The position numbers were made by a program, and so were the translations under genes. A stretch of 64,000 nucleotides of DNA from Chitinophaga rupis. GTDB lineage: Bacteria > Bacteroidota > Bacteroidia > Chitinophagales > Chitinophagaceae. Numbering within the stretch: the first letter of the stretch is position 1; each line of letters begins with the position of its first letter. The notes under the pieces are model-generated. The model was not told the DNA's origin. It did not search any database and worked only from the letters and a program-made list of their open reading frames with translations. Shown piece after piece: positions 42,851-51,759 of this stretch. The stretch spans positions 1 to 64,000 of the forward strand of contig NZ_FOBB01000010.1 of assembly GCF_900109685.1 (NCBI RefSeq), in the 5' to 3' direction.

Positions 42851-43363
42851 CTAAAAATCCGATAAATAGCTGTGGATTGCAACAGATAATGGCCTTTTAC
42901 TATTTCCCCCAAGTAGTTGAGAAAAACAAATTTCAACAAATTTGCTTTTCGAATAGTTGAACGAAACGAAAAATCCGGAATCATGATCAACTGCATCAGG
43001 ATTATACTTTGCTGTATGCAGAAAGGCACTGTCGCGCACAAGATTCTTTACTAATTCATCAAGCTTAATGCCCTTATATACACGATTCTCCGGTTCCATA
43101 AGATCATAATAAAAGCCCTTATTTTTACCATTGAGGTTGACAATAAACATTAAATTAGCTGCACTATGGCCCCTTGCACCAATTATCATAATATTTTTAC
43201 TATACTTTCTTGCTAACAATGTATAAATGCTATCCGCATCGTGAAGAAAGCGATCAATTTCATAATTAGAGAAATATGAACATTTACAAATAGGTTTACT
43301 TTGACCGTTTGAATTAGTTATTAACCCTATCTGAATAACTATAAGAAAGAAAAAATACCTCAT
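42851..43363 (-). CDS. Secreted hypothetical protein
   Basis: The 170-residue product has a signal peptide (MRYFFFLIVIQIGLITNSNG, then Q) followed by a small cysteine pair (CKCSYF). No family is recognised. It is the last small gene of the AT-rich island. Its strand and the spacing match the other island genes. Confidence 0.62.
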   Translation of the reverse strand: MRYFFFLIVIQIGLITNSNGQSKPICKCSYFSNYEIDRFLHDADSIYTLLARKYSKNIMIIGARGHSAANLMFIVNLNGKNKGFYYDLMEPENRVYKGIKLDELVKNLVRDSAFLHTAKYNPDAVDHDSGFFVSFNYSKSKFVEICFSQLLGGNSKRPLSVAIHSYLSDF

Positions 43364-43452
43364 AATTCTATTTAAAAAAATTCATCAATATAAATACACC
43401 TGAGACATTTTTAAAACTTCCGGGAATATCGTTCGCTTCCTGTTTCGGAAGG

Positions 43453-44397
43453 CTATGATTCCCCCTGTACCGTAATAATACCCTGCCCGCCGCCCAGTGC
43501 AAAACGGCCTGACAGCACATGATTGTTCTTTATTTCAATAATATTGTCCCCGCTAATGTCCAGTCTTGGATAGGTTGTTATGGTACAAAAAAGGTAGCCG
43601 ATCTTCCGATCACCGGTATAATCCCCGCCTCCAATATTATCATGCACCTTATAACTGCGCTTACCCAGTGGCGCTAGTGTGTTAAAGGTTTCTTCTATTC
43701 TTATTTGAGAGTTTATCACATTATGGTCCATCTCTATATTCCCTGCACCCCATAAAATTATACGTGAGTAACCAATGGGATATACAGGTACTGTTACGCC
43801 ATCCGGATTCACACCTAACATATTATAGGCAATATGGAGATCAGTAGTACTACCAAATTCCAGCTCTACATCGCTGGCAATGATCGCATCCGACGCATTC
43901 AGCACATTACCTTTACCGGATGCCCCGATATTAATGTTGCTGCTTTTAGCAATATAAATACAATATGCACCGTTTGAAAAACCGTCCGTCACCTCTATAT
44001 GCATACCGCAAATGCTCACATTGTCTGCATTCCGGATGGAAAACGTATTGTAAAAATTACCCGTTGAATGGTAATTGTCCTTTAATACTTTCACCTTCGC
44101 GTTACTCACGCCAAAAGCAGCTCCCGGTTGCGTTGTACCGTCCACAATGATATTGGAGGATAAGGTGGGCAATTCAGCATTGATCCGGATGGTCCTGTCA
44201 TCCAGGGTAGTACCCGGCAGGTTAAAATGAATATAATCCGTTGCAGCAGTGCCGTTGGCATTTGCCTTATTAATGGCATCCCGTAGTGTGCCAGGCCCGC
44301 TATCGGCCTTGGTGGTAACTATAAATGTGTCGGCTTTGGCCAGGTTAACACATGAAATAAGCGAAAGGATCATTGTGATCCGGGATATAAACTGCAT
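43453..44397 (-). CDS. Secreted right-handed beta-helix protein, probably truncated
   Basis: The 314-residue product has a signal peptide and the N-terminal motif FIVTTKADSGPGTLRDAINKANANG common to large choice-of-anchor beta-helix adhesins, then parallel-beta-helix repeats (INAELPTLSSNIIVDGTTQP, AYCIYIAKSSNINIGASGKG). Members usually run far longer and end with a T9SS sorting domain; this one stops after about 310 residues without any. It may be a truncated adhesin at the island edge. Confidence 0.75.
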   Translation of the reverse strand: MQFISRITMILSLISCVNLAKADTFIVTTKADSGPGTLRDAINKANANGTAATDYIHFNLPGTTLDDRTIRINAELPTLSSNIIVDGTTQPGAAFGVSNAKVKVLKDNYHSTGNFYNTFSIRNADNVSICGMHIEVTDGFSNGAYCIYIAKSSNINIGASGKGNVLNASDAIIASDVELEFGSTTDLHIAYNMLGVNPDGVTVPVYPIGYSRIILWGAGNIEMDHNVINSQIRIEETFNTLAPLGKRSYKVHDNIGGGDYTGDRKIGYLFCTITTYPRLDISGDNIIEIKNNHVLSGRFALGGGQGIITVQGES

Positions 44398-44466
44398 ATA
44401 GGGATAATGTAAGTAGCCGGGTTAAGGCAACAAGAAACCGGTCAAAACTACGATTTTTATATTATT

Positions 44467-45189
44467 CTACATACTCTCCACCACTCCCACCATCACTCCA
44501 AAATCCCCATCCAGCTGCCGCCAATCCTTTTCCGGTACATACATCCTGGACACAAACCCATCCAGGTACAATGCATTCCTGCATCCCAGGCTTTTAAAGT
44601 AATTCGCAAAATCGTAAAAGTTCACGTCTTCTTTAGACATCACAAAAATCACCCTTCCATCCGGTAAAATACCTACGCCATTGCGGATATTCAGATTGGC
44701 GGAACCCTCTTTAAATGCGGCATTCAGCTGCCCATCTATCAATAACATAGGGCCTGATTGCGTGGCATACTTCACTTTGCCGTTGTTCTTAAAGTCAGCT
44801 GTTTTACAGATCACCGGGATATTATCTGCAGTAATGTAAAACACGCCATTCGGCTGCAGGTAAAAGTTGCCGTTACCGTTGGCAGTATCTAAAGGTGATA
44901 GGGTACTACCGTTTTCAATGTACAAACCCAGTGGGGAATGATCGGGCCTGTACATACCGCCGTTCATGGCAAACACCAGCTGCTGTTTGTGCGCTTCCAG
45001 CCAGCTCTTTAAACGTTGTATACTTCCAAAAGGTTTGTGCTGATCATCTTTCCAGTACAGCTGCAGGTGCTGCTTTTTAAGATCAGCCGTATAGGTAATG
45101 AACCGGCTCCCGGCTGTTTGGGCATTCGCCGCAAATGAAATAATAAGCAACAAAAAGGAGATACCTGCGAGTATCCGGCTTCGTTTCAT
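44467..45189 (-). CDS. Phosphodiester glycosidase-like secreted protein (NAGPA domain)
   Basis: The 240-residue product has a signal peptide (LAGISFLLLIISFAANAQ) and a domain of the phosphodiester glycosidase (NAGPA/DUF2233) family: QQLVFAMNGGMYRPDHSPLG, ATQSGPMLLIDGQLNAAF, NIRNGVGILPDGRVIFVMSK and the LGCRNALYLDGFVSRMY ending. Such proteins uncover or cleave N-acetylglucosamine-1-phosphodiester groups, here probably in the periplasm. It is single and next to the small lipoprotein gene. Confidence 0.88.
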   Translation of the reverse strand: MKRSRILAGISFLLLIISFAANAQTAGSRFITYTADLKKQHLQLYWKDDQHKPFGSIQRLKSWLEAHKQQLVFAMNGGMYRPDHSPLGLYIENGSTLSPLDTANGNGNFYLQPNGVFYITADNIPVICKTADFKNNGKVKYATQSGPMLLIDGQLNAAFKEGSANLNIRNGVGILPDGRVIFVMSKEDVNFYDFANYFKSLGCRNALYLDGFVSRMYVPEKDWRQLDGDFGVMVGVVESM

Positions 45190-45250
45190 GGTATAGGCGG
45201 GTTTGGCTTTGTATAGTTACGCTGATATATTTATTTTTCAAAATGCCGCT

Positions 45251-45284
45251 AAAAAAAGAAGGGCCGCTCCTTCCGGAACAGCCC
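45251..45284 (-). terminator. Terminator of the small lipoprotein gene
   Basis: Read on the minus strand, GGGCTGTTCC pairs with GGAGCGGCCC through two G-U wobbles around a GGAA tetraloop, then a long T-rich run. It follows the CEVIGG gene. Confidence 0.85.
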
Positions 45285-45390
45285 ATCCATTAATTACGTT
45301 ATCGTTTTTACTGCTCGTTAAAGCTGGCCGTAGTTTTCTAAACAGTCCGGCCTAACGCCTGCTGGTATGCCACCAGAAAGGACCGATCTT

Positions 45391-45552
45391 TTATTTGCGT
45401 CCCCTGGTGACCAGGAAAATGATCAATCCTATTACAATGGCTACGGCTATAATACCCGTCCATACGCCGGCTTTAAAAATACCGCCTATTACCTCGCAAC
45501 TGGTGAGTGTTACGGCGATCAGTGCTAACATGCTGTAAGTGAGCTGCTTCAT
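45391..45552 (-). CDS. Small CEVIGG-type lipoprotein
   Basis: The 53-residue protein has a lipobox LTSC followed by EVIGGIFKAGVWTG, one transmembrane helix (IIAVAIVIGLIIFLV) and a basic tail (TRGRK). Very small lipoproteins with this CEVIGGIFKAGVW pattern are widespread in Bacteroidota and are often misnamed phosphatidate cytidylyltransferase. No enzyme function is plausible at this length; a membrane-tethered signalling or structural role is more likely. It has its own terminator. Confidence 0.88.
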   Translation of the reverse strand: MKQLTYSMLALIAVTLTSCEVIGGIFKAGVWTGIIAVAIVIGLIIFLVTRGRK

Positions 45553-45681
45553 GCGATAGTTGTTTTGTGATATTAACAGCTTTTACATAATCTGTGCCGT
45601 TTTAAGGACTGGCCTGCCTGGCTATGGATTAGCTGCCGGCAGCATACTATATTGGGTAGATTGTTCTACAACTTGCAGGCG

Positions 45682-45945
45682 CTATTCATTATCCTTATAC
45701 TTATACTTCAGCACCAGCATAATAATATTCAGCAGCAGCGAAAATGAGTTGGTCAATATAATAGGCAGCTCCGACTTAGCCACGCCAAACCAGATCCACA
45801 AAGCATTGCCCATGAGCAAAACAATGAACATGAACAGCGACACTTCCTGCGCTTTCTTTTGTTTAAGTGTGGTAATTAATTGCGGCAGCAATGATGTTGC
45901 GGTGCAGATGCCCGCTATAAACCCGATGATATCTATAAGTTCCAT
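45682..45945 (-). CDS. SemiSWEET sugar transporter
   Basis: The 87-residue protein has three transmembrane helices and the PQ-loop motif (TATSLLPQLITTLKQKKAQE) of SemiSWEET transporters, which form dimers that carry sugars such as sucrose or glucose. The C-terminal helix is followed by a basic end (KYKYKDNE). It is 32 bases upstream of... the alpha-galactosidase gene in genome order (the stop of SemiSWEET lies beyond), i.e. both are on the minus strand with GH27 first; uptake of galactoside products is a plausible link. Confidence 0.92.
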   Translation of the reverse strand: MELIDIIGFIAGICTATSLLPQLITTLKQKKAQEVSLFMFIVLLMGNALWIWFGVAKSELPIILTNSFSLLLNIIMLVLKYKYKDNE

Positions 45946-45977
45946 GCTCCACTGAAGATACAGAATTAGAACATGGC

Positions 45978-47312
45978 TTACTTTATTTTATACAATCCTG
46001 CTCCATGCGGCTGAATAGCCGGCGCAAATACTCCGGAGAATTTACCCATTGCTTTTCCACTCCAGAGGTCTGTAACAGCGCCGGGGCCGGTAATGCCCAG
46101 CTGCTTCAGGTTTACGGAAACAGGCGCTTCCTGATCTGCTTTGTTAAAAACAGCCAGGTAACGTGCGCCGGTACCCGGTTCCTCAGCTATCCAGGCAGCT
46201 TTATCAGCATCGTTAAAAAGCTGCCGGTTATTGGTGCTGTGGTTTAAAACGGCCAGCACTCCTTTATTGGTTAACAGTGAAGTGGTAAAGGCATCATTGT
46301 CCGGCAGGTTGCCGCCAAACATCAGCGGCGATCTGAAGATGCACCACAAGGTCATTAAAGTATATTGTTCAGGACGGGTGAATTTGGTCATACGCGGGTT
46401 GCCACGCTCTGCCCGTATGCCTATGCGTCCTAAAGGCAGCATATCGCCATCAGGCCAGGCGCCTGCTGCCCGCCATTTATTCCAGCGCTCAAACACTTCA
46501 AAGTGTTCCTTTAGCGGCTCCCAGCTGTCCCAGAAATCGTTCACGGTGCGCCACATATTGGCATGCTGCTGTACGTGCTCCGCATGCGCTATGGGTGTTT
46601 CTCCCGGCGAGGTGCTTAACACGATCTTTCTCCCTGTACGGTCTATGGCCTTACGGATCATTTCTATTTCTTCCGCAAAATAAATGGGCGCCGACAGATC
46701 ATCTACCTTCACAAAATCAAGTCCCCAGGATGCATACATTTCAAAAAGGGCATTATAATATTCCTGCGCCCCGGCCTTTCCAGGCACCACGGTGTACATA
46801 TCGTGCAGCCAAAGGCACTGGTCTTTATCAGAGTAAATGTCCTGCGCGGTAAGCTGGGTACCTTTAATAGGCAGCTTGCGCTGTACTGCTATTACCGGTA
46901 TGCCCCGCATAATGTGGATACCGAACTTTAATCCTTTACTATGCAGGTAATCGGCCAGGGGCTTAAAACCCTTGCCGCCGGCTGCGGATGGGAAACGGTT
47001 CACTGCCGGCTGAAAACGGCCATATTCGTCTATGTTATACTGCGGGTCTTTCTCATTGTATCCGTGTGATTTATCATTGGCTACGTACCAGCGTATATCT
47101 ACCACCACATACTCCCATCCGTATTTCTTCAGGTTTTTAGCCATGTAATCCGCATTGGCTTTTACCTCCGCCTCTGTAACAGTGGGGCCGTAACAATCCC
47201 AGCTGTTCCAGCCCATTGGAGGTGTAGCCGCCCAGTCATGAAAGTTGGTGGAAGACTGCGCATAGGCAGCAGCATTGCAGGCTATAAGCAGTATAACGAG
47301 TAGTTTTTTCAT
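45978..47312 (-). CDS. GH27 alpha-galactosidase, secreted
   Basis: The 444-residue enzyme has a signal peptide (MKKLLVILLIACNAAAYAQ), a GH27 barrel starting at TPPMGWNSWDCYGPTVTEAE and a C-terminal beta-sandwich. The nucleophile lies in the segment DFVKVDDLSAP (first aspartate D204), and the general acid region at WDSWEPLKEHFEVFERWNKW to AWPDGDML. It would release terminal alpha-galactose from plant galactosides. ATG 47312 begins the signal peptide. SemiSWEET starts 32 bases after it on the same strand, suggesting co-transcription. Confidence 0.93.
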   Translation of the reverse strand: MKKLLVILLIACNAAAYAQSSTNFHDWAATPPMGWNSWDCYGPTVTEAEVKANADYMAKNLKKYGWEYVVVDIRWYVANDKSHGYNEKDPQYNIDEYGRFQPAVNRFPSAAGGKGFKPLADYLHSKGLKFGIHIMRGIPVIAVQRKLPIKGTQLTAQDIYSDKDQCLWLHDMYTVVPGKAGAQEYYNALFEMYASWGLDFVKVDDLSAPIYFAEEIEMIRKAIDRTGRKIVLSTSPGETPIAHAEHVQQHANMWRTVNDFWDSWEPLKEHFEVFERWNKWRAAGAWPDGDMLPLGRIGIRAERGNPRMTKFTRPEQYTLMTLWCIFRSPLMFGGNLPDNDAFTTSLLTNKGVLAVLNHSTNNRQLFNDADKAAWIAEEPGTGARYLAVFNKADQEAPVSVNLKQLGITGPGAVTDLWSGKAMGKFSGVFAPAIQPHGAGLYKIK

Positions 47313-47453
47313 ATATCCGTGGTTCAATGAGTGTTAGATTGACACACAATATAATGTACTTCTCCGGTAATTACCAGCAAAGCAGCACATCTTCATGCTA
47401 AAAAGTCCTTATCTTCAGCCCTGATCTTAACCGTACTAAAAAAGCTGACAGCA

Positions 47454-48548
47454 ATGGGTCTTTTAAAAAGTATTTTTTCCAAAAAAGAGGAACCTATAAG
47501 ATCTTATGAGGATTTCTGGAACTGGTTCCGGAAAAATGAAAAGACATTTTTTAAGGTGGTGAAGGAAAGAGGGGATATTGAAAAGGTATTTTTTGATAGG
47601 CTGTCGTCCAGGCTGGGTGAGCTGAAAGAAGGCTTTTACTTTTTAACAGGTATGCTGGATGATAATACCGTGGACCTGGTGATCACCGCGGAAGGAGCTA
47701 TTAAACATATTGTTTTCGTGGAGGAGCTGATACAATCGGCGCCCGATATTCCGGGCTGGAAGTTCACTGCATTTAAACCGGCGTCAGACATCCGTAACAG
47801 CAACCTTAAAATGGCCGGCCACCTGTTTAACAGTGATACCATGCGTTTTTATGCGAACGAAATTGCGGAGTACCCCGATGAAATAGATATTGTGATCACA
47901 CATGACGAGCTGAATGACGAAAATAAACAAACCATCATTAACGGCATCTATATTTACCTGGATACCTACCTGGGTGAGCTGAACTTTGCCACCACTATTG
48001 ATAATTTAAAAGTGATCCGGAACCATGAAGCACAGCAGGAATGGATCCCTATTGAAAAGCTGAAGGATTTCCTGATCTGGCGGCAGAAAGAGTTCATAGA
48101 AAAATATGAAGGCACCCGGCACGATACGGAAAACGACAACTACGCCATGCTGGAAGCAAAGCTGAAGAACGGCAATATGCTGCTGGCAGTCATCAACACC
48201 GACCTGCTGGAATGGGATAGTAAAGCCTCCCACCCCTGGATCTTAAACATTGAAATAAAATACGGCAGTAAAAATGATGGCGGCATGCCCAATGATGACA
48301 CCTACCAGCTGCTGAACGAGATTGAAGATGCGATATTAAGCGAGCTGAAAGATTATGAAGGTTACCTGAACATTGGCCGGCAAACCGCCAACAGTGTGAG
48401 GGAGATCTTCTTTGCCTGTAAAGATTTCAGGAAACCCTCTAAAGTAGTGTATGACATTAAAGACAGGTATGCCTCACAAATTGAAATAGGTTTCACTATT
48501 TATAAAGACAAATACTGGCAATCCTTTAACCAGTTCAGGAGCAGCTGA
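47454..48548 (+). CDS. DUF695-domain protein
   Basis: The 364-residue cytoplasmic protein has an unrecognised N-terminal domain (first 210 residues) and a C-terminal domain of the DUF695 type (EKYEGTRHDTENDNYAMLEA, HPWILNIEIKYG, LLNEIEDAILSELKDYEGYL, SVREIFFACKDFRKPSKVVY). Function of the family is unknown. It is single and convergent with an SDR gene, with only nine bases between stops. Confidence 0.88.
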   Translation: MGLLKSIFSKKEEPIRSYEDFWNWFRKNEKTFFKVVKERGDIEKVFFDRLSSRLGELKEGFYFLTGMLDDNTVDLVITAEGAIKHIVFVEELIQSAPDIPGWKFTAFKPASDIRNSNLKMAGHLFNSDTMRFYANEIAEYPDEIDIVITHDELNDENKQTIINGIYIYLDTYLGELNFATTIDNLKVIRNHEAQQEWIPIEKLKDFLIWRQKEFIEKYEGTRHDTENDNYAMLEAKLKNGNMLLAVINTDLLEWDSKASHPWILNIEIKYGSKNDGGMPNDDTYQLLNEIEDAILSELKDYEGYLNIGRQTANSVREIFFACKDFRKPSKVVYDIKDRYASQIEIGFTIYKDKYWQSFNQFRSS

Positions 48549-48557
48549 GATCTTTTT

Positions 48558-49283
48558 TTACGGCAGCTTAGCTACCAGCTTTTCCGGCATCCATTTCAGC
48601 GCCGTATAGATCAGCTTCCATTTAAAACCCGGTACAATGGTAAAGCCGCTTCCCGCATTCACCACTGCTGCAGCAATATATGCAGGCTCCAGCATCAAGG
48701 GCTCCGGCAGGTTTAGCCCGGCTGTCATTTTACTACGGATATAACCGGCCACAATCACATTTACAATAATGCGGCGGGAGAAAAGATACTGCCGTAAGCC
48801 GGCCAGGTATTGGGTAAAAGCCGCTTTGGTGCTGCCGTAAATAAAATTGCTCTTACGCCCTCTTACCCCTGAAAGGGATGACAAGCCTATAATACGCTCC
48901 AGCCGCTCATTATCCTTATCCATGGCAATCATGTTCAGGATAGACACCGCGCCTGCATAATGTACCTGCATCATGCGAAAGCTGCCTTCAAAATCAAGCA
49001 GGGCCTCTTCATTCTGTTTCAGGTAACCGGCGGCATATACCACAATGTGGGGCTTTTCCGGCAGCTGGCGGTAAAAGCCGGCATGGCTTGCAAAATCGGC
49101 CGCATCAAAGTAAAGGATGGTCACCTGCTCTTTTTCCGGCACTTCCTGCTGTACAAAAGCCTGCAGCGCGTCTGTGCTGCGGGAGGCCGCTATTACCCGG
49201 TAGCCTTTAGCGGTGTATTGTTTAATGGCCGCTTTGGCTACATCGGAATTGGCGCCCAGCAACAGAACCGTTTTACTTTGCAT
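48558..49283 (-). CDS. Short-chain dehydrogenase/reductase
   Basis: The 241-residue oxidoreductase has the cofactor region VLLLGANSDVAKAAIKQYTA, catalytic Ser in GLSSLSGVRG and YGSTK at the Y-x-x-x-K position. The cofactor motif departs from TGxxxGxG (GANSDVA), as in SDR enzymes of the decaprenylphosphoryl-arabinose DprE2-like group. Substrate is unknown. It is a single gene. Confidence 0.88.
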   Translation of the reverse strand: MQSKTVLLLGANSDVAKAAIKQYTAKGYRVIAASRSTDALQAFVQQEVPEKEQVTILYFDAADFASHAGFYRQLPEKPHIVVYAAGYLKQNEEALLDFEGSFRMMQVHYAGAVSILNMIAMDKDNERLERIIGLSSLSGVRGRKSNFIYGSTKAAFTQYLAGLRQYLFSRRIIVNVIVAGYIRSKMTAGLNLPEPLMLEPAYIAAAVVNAGSGFTIVPGFKWKLIYTALKWMPEKLVAKLP

Positions 49284-49352
49284 GCAATAGGTTTAGGGGC
49301 ATAAAGATAGTGATACATTTTAACCAATTAATACCGCCATTTTCCGCATATA

Positions 49353-49383
49353 TTGCTTTTCGCTGAACCCTTCAGTAGCTTTA
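49353..49383 (+). promoter_or_regulatory. Candidate promoter TTG-N20-TAGCTTTA
   Basis: TTG (49353-49355) is 20 bases before TAGCTTTA (49376-49383), one base off TAnnTTTG. Transcription would start near 49390, just before the GH20 gene at 49401, which supports that start over one at 49353. Confidence 0.45.
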
Positions 49384-49400
49384 CCTGTTTAAACAGAACA

Positions 49401-51686
49401 ATGACACGTCTTCTTTCCCGGCTCCTGTTAATAGCAGCCATTACCTTGCAGGGCGCTTACGTAAGCGCACAAACGAATGCCAGTTTCCCTTTGATCCCCT
49501 ACCCTGCTTCACTGGAAGCCGGTAGCGGAACGTTTTCAATTACGCCGCGCACAACCATCCAGGCAGACGCCGGCTTTGAAAATGCAGTAGCACAGCTGCA
49601 GCGCCTCATGAAACAGGCATTGGGCAAACCACTAGCTGCAGCGGCTAAAGGACAGATCGTACTGCGTAAAGATGAAACTATCACCGCTGCGGAAGGATAC
49701 CGGATCAATGTATCTGCCAGCCAGGTAGTACTATCAGCCCAAACCGGCGCCGGTATGTTCCGTGCAGTGGAAACCCTGCGCCAGCTGTTGCCCCTGGCCG
49801 TTGAAAAGAGAACAGCATCCGCGCAGCGCCTGCAGGTACCGGCGCTTACCATTACAGATGAACCCTCCTATGCATGGAGAGGCCTTCACCTGGATGTATC
49901 CCGTCACTTTTTCAGCATCCAATACCTGGAAAAGCTAATGGACCTGATGGCGCTGTATAAAATGAACAAGCTGCACCTGCATTTAACAGATGACCAGGGC
50001 TGGCACATAGAGATCAAAAAATATCCTGCGCTTACGGAAAAAGGCGCCTGGCGCACATTTGACAAGAACGATTCCGCTTGCATACGCCAGTCGAAAGAGA
50101 ACCCTGATATGGCTATTGATGCCTCCCACATTATTAAACGGGATGGCAAAACCCTGTACGGCGGTTTTTATACACAGGAGCAGATAAAAGGGCTGGTAAA
50201 ATATGCGGCTGCACGCTACATTGATATCATTCCTGAAATTGATATGCCGGGCCATATGATGGCCGCTATACATCAGTTCCCGAACCTGTCATGCGAAGGT
50301 GGCAGCAAATGGGGCGAGCTGTTCTCCACCCCCATCTGCCCCTGTAACGAAGGCACCTATGAATTTGCAGAAAATGTTTTTTCAGAGATCATTGCCTTAT
50401 TCCCTTCAGAATATATTCACCTGGGAGCAGATGAGGTAGACCGTAAAACCTGGGCAAAAAGCCCGGCCTGTACTGCGCTGATGGAAAAAGAAGGATTAAA
50501 GAACACAGCCGAGCTGCAAAGCTATTTTGTAAAACGCATGGAACGTTTCTTCCAGTCCAAAGCCAGAAAGCTCATAGGCTGGGATGAGATCCTGGAAGGT
50601 GGCATCAGCGCCACAGCCAATGTAATGTACTGGCGCAGCTGGGTGCCGGACGCCCCTGTTATAGCGGCCCGCAACGGCAACCATGTTATTATGAGCCCCG
50701 GTAACCCGCTGTATTTTGATAACCAGCCCGACGCTAATTCACTTTCCAATATTTATAAGTTTAAGGTAGTACCTGAAAAGCTCACTGCGGAACAGGCATC
50801 ATTCATCATTGGCGCACAAGCCAACCTGTGGTCGGAACAGGTGCCTTCTGAGCACCGTGCAGATTATTTATATTTTCCCCGCATGCTTGCCTTAGCAGAA
50901 AGGGTATGGAGTAAAAACCTTGACTATGCTGCCTTTCAGCAACGCCTGCCTGCCCATTTCAAACGGCTGGAAACGTTAAAGGTGCATTACCGCCTGCCGG
51001 ACCTTAGCGGTTTTACAGCACAGAATGTATTTGTAGACCAGGCCGTGCTGGATATTAAAAAGCCGCTGCCCGACCTTACTTTGCATTACACTACAGATGG
51101 CAGCCTGCCGCAGTTCTCCTCCCCCGCACTAAATAAACCGCTGATAATTACCAAACCGCTTACCATTAAGCTGGCAGCGTTTAGCCCCGGCCGTACCCGT
51201 GGCGATATTTATACGCTGCAATATAAAAAAGAGGCTTACCAGGCCGCCGTACAAACCTTTGCCTCTGTAAAGGAAGGGCTGCAATGCGCTTACTATAAAA
51301 AATATTATTTAAATACCGGCGGCATGAAAACGTCAGAACCCGACAGCCAGTTTGTGGCAAAGGACCTGGTTGTGCCTGCCTCCGTGAATGCACCTAGCTT
51401 TGGTTTGAAGTACACGGGCTTTATTGATGTACCGGAAACAGGCGTATACAGCTTTTATTTCCTGTGTGATGATGGCGGCGTATTAACCATTGGCGATAAG
51501 GAAGTAGTAAATAACGACGGACAGCATGCACCCATTGAAAAATCGGGGCAGGTGGCATTGCAGAAAGGGCTGCACCCCTTTACGCTTGATTTTATTGAAG
51601 GCGGCGGCGGATTTTCGCTGGGCCTGAAATACAGTGTAGGCAATAGCCCTGTGGCAGAGGTACCGGACAGCTTTTTTAAACATTAA
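49401..51686 (+). CDS. GH20 beta-N-acetylhexosaminidase with PA14 domain
   Basis: The 761-residue enzyme has a signal peptide (LLSRLLLIAAITLQGAYVSAQ, from which Q remains), an N-terminal GH20b domain, the GH20 barrel (AWRGLHLDVSRHFF, LHLHLTDDQGWHIEIKKYP) with catalytic D344-E345 in HLGADEVDRKTW, a chitobiase-type C-terminal domain and a final PA14-like domain (LKYTGFIDVPETGVYSFYFL, CDDGGVLTIGDKEVVN). It removes terminal N-acetylglucosamine or -galactosamine. It would complement the GH109 locus upstream. Confidence 0.94.
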   Translation: MTRLLSRLLLIAAITLQGAYVSAQTNASFPLIPYPASLEAGSGTFSITPRTTIQADAGFENAVAQLQRLMKQALGKPLAAAAKGQIVLRKDETITAAEGYRINVSASQVVLSAQTGAGMFRAVETLRQLLPLAVEKRTASAQRLQVPALTITDEPSYAWRGLHLDVSRHFFSIQYLEKLMDLMALYKMNKLHLHLTDDQGWHIEIKKYPALTEKGAWRTFDKNDSACIRQSKENPDMAIDASHIIKRDGKTLYGGFYTQEQIKGLVKYAAARYIDIIPEIDMPGHMMAAIHQFPNLSCEGGSKWGELFSTPICPCNEGTYEFAENVFSEIIALFPSEYIHLGADEVDRKTWAKSPACTALMEKEGLKNTAELQSYFVKRMERFFQSKARKLIGWDEILEGGISATANVMYWRSWVPDAPVIAARNGNHVIMSPGNPLYFDNQPDANSLSNIYKFKVVPEKLTAEQASFIIGAQANLWSEQVPSEHRADYLYFPRMLALAERVWSKNLDYAAFQQRLPAHFKRLETLKVHYRLPDLSGFTAQNVFVDQAVLDIKKPLPDLTLHYTTDGSLPQFSSPALNKPLIITKPLTIKLAAFSPGRTRGDIYTLQYKKEAYQAAVQTFASVKEGLQCAYYKKYYLNTGGMKTSEPDSQFVAKDLVVPASVNAPSFGLKYTGFIDVPETGVYSFYFLCDDGGVLTIGDKEVVNNDGQHAPIEKSGQVALQKGLHPFTLDFIEGGGGFSLGLKYSVGNSPVAEVPDSFFKH

Positions 51687-51694
51687 GCAAATAA

Positions 51695-51725
51695 AAAAGG
51701 AGCTGCAGTACGCAGCTCCTTTTTA
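51695..51725. terminator. Bidirectional terminator hairpin
   Basis: GGAGCTGC (51699-51706) pairs with GCAGCTCC (51712-51719), flanked by A-rich and T-rich runs, between the GH20 gene and the convergent YhcH-type gene. Confidence 0.88.
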
Positions 51726-51759
51726 AATATCATCGGATCAGCGGATCCTTTATTAAAGT

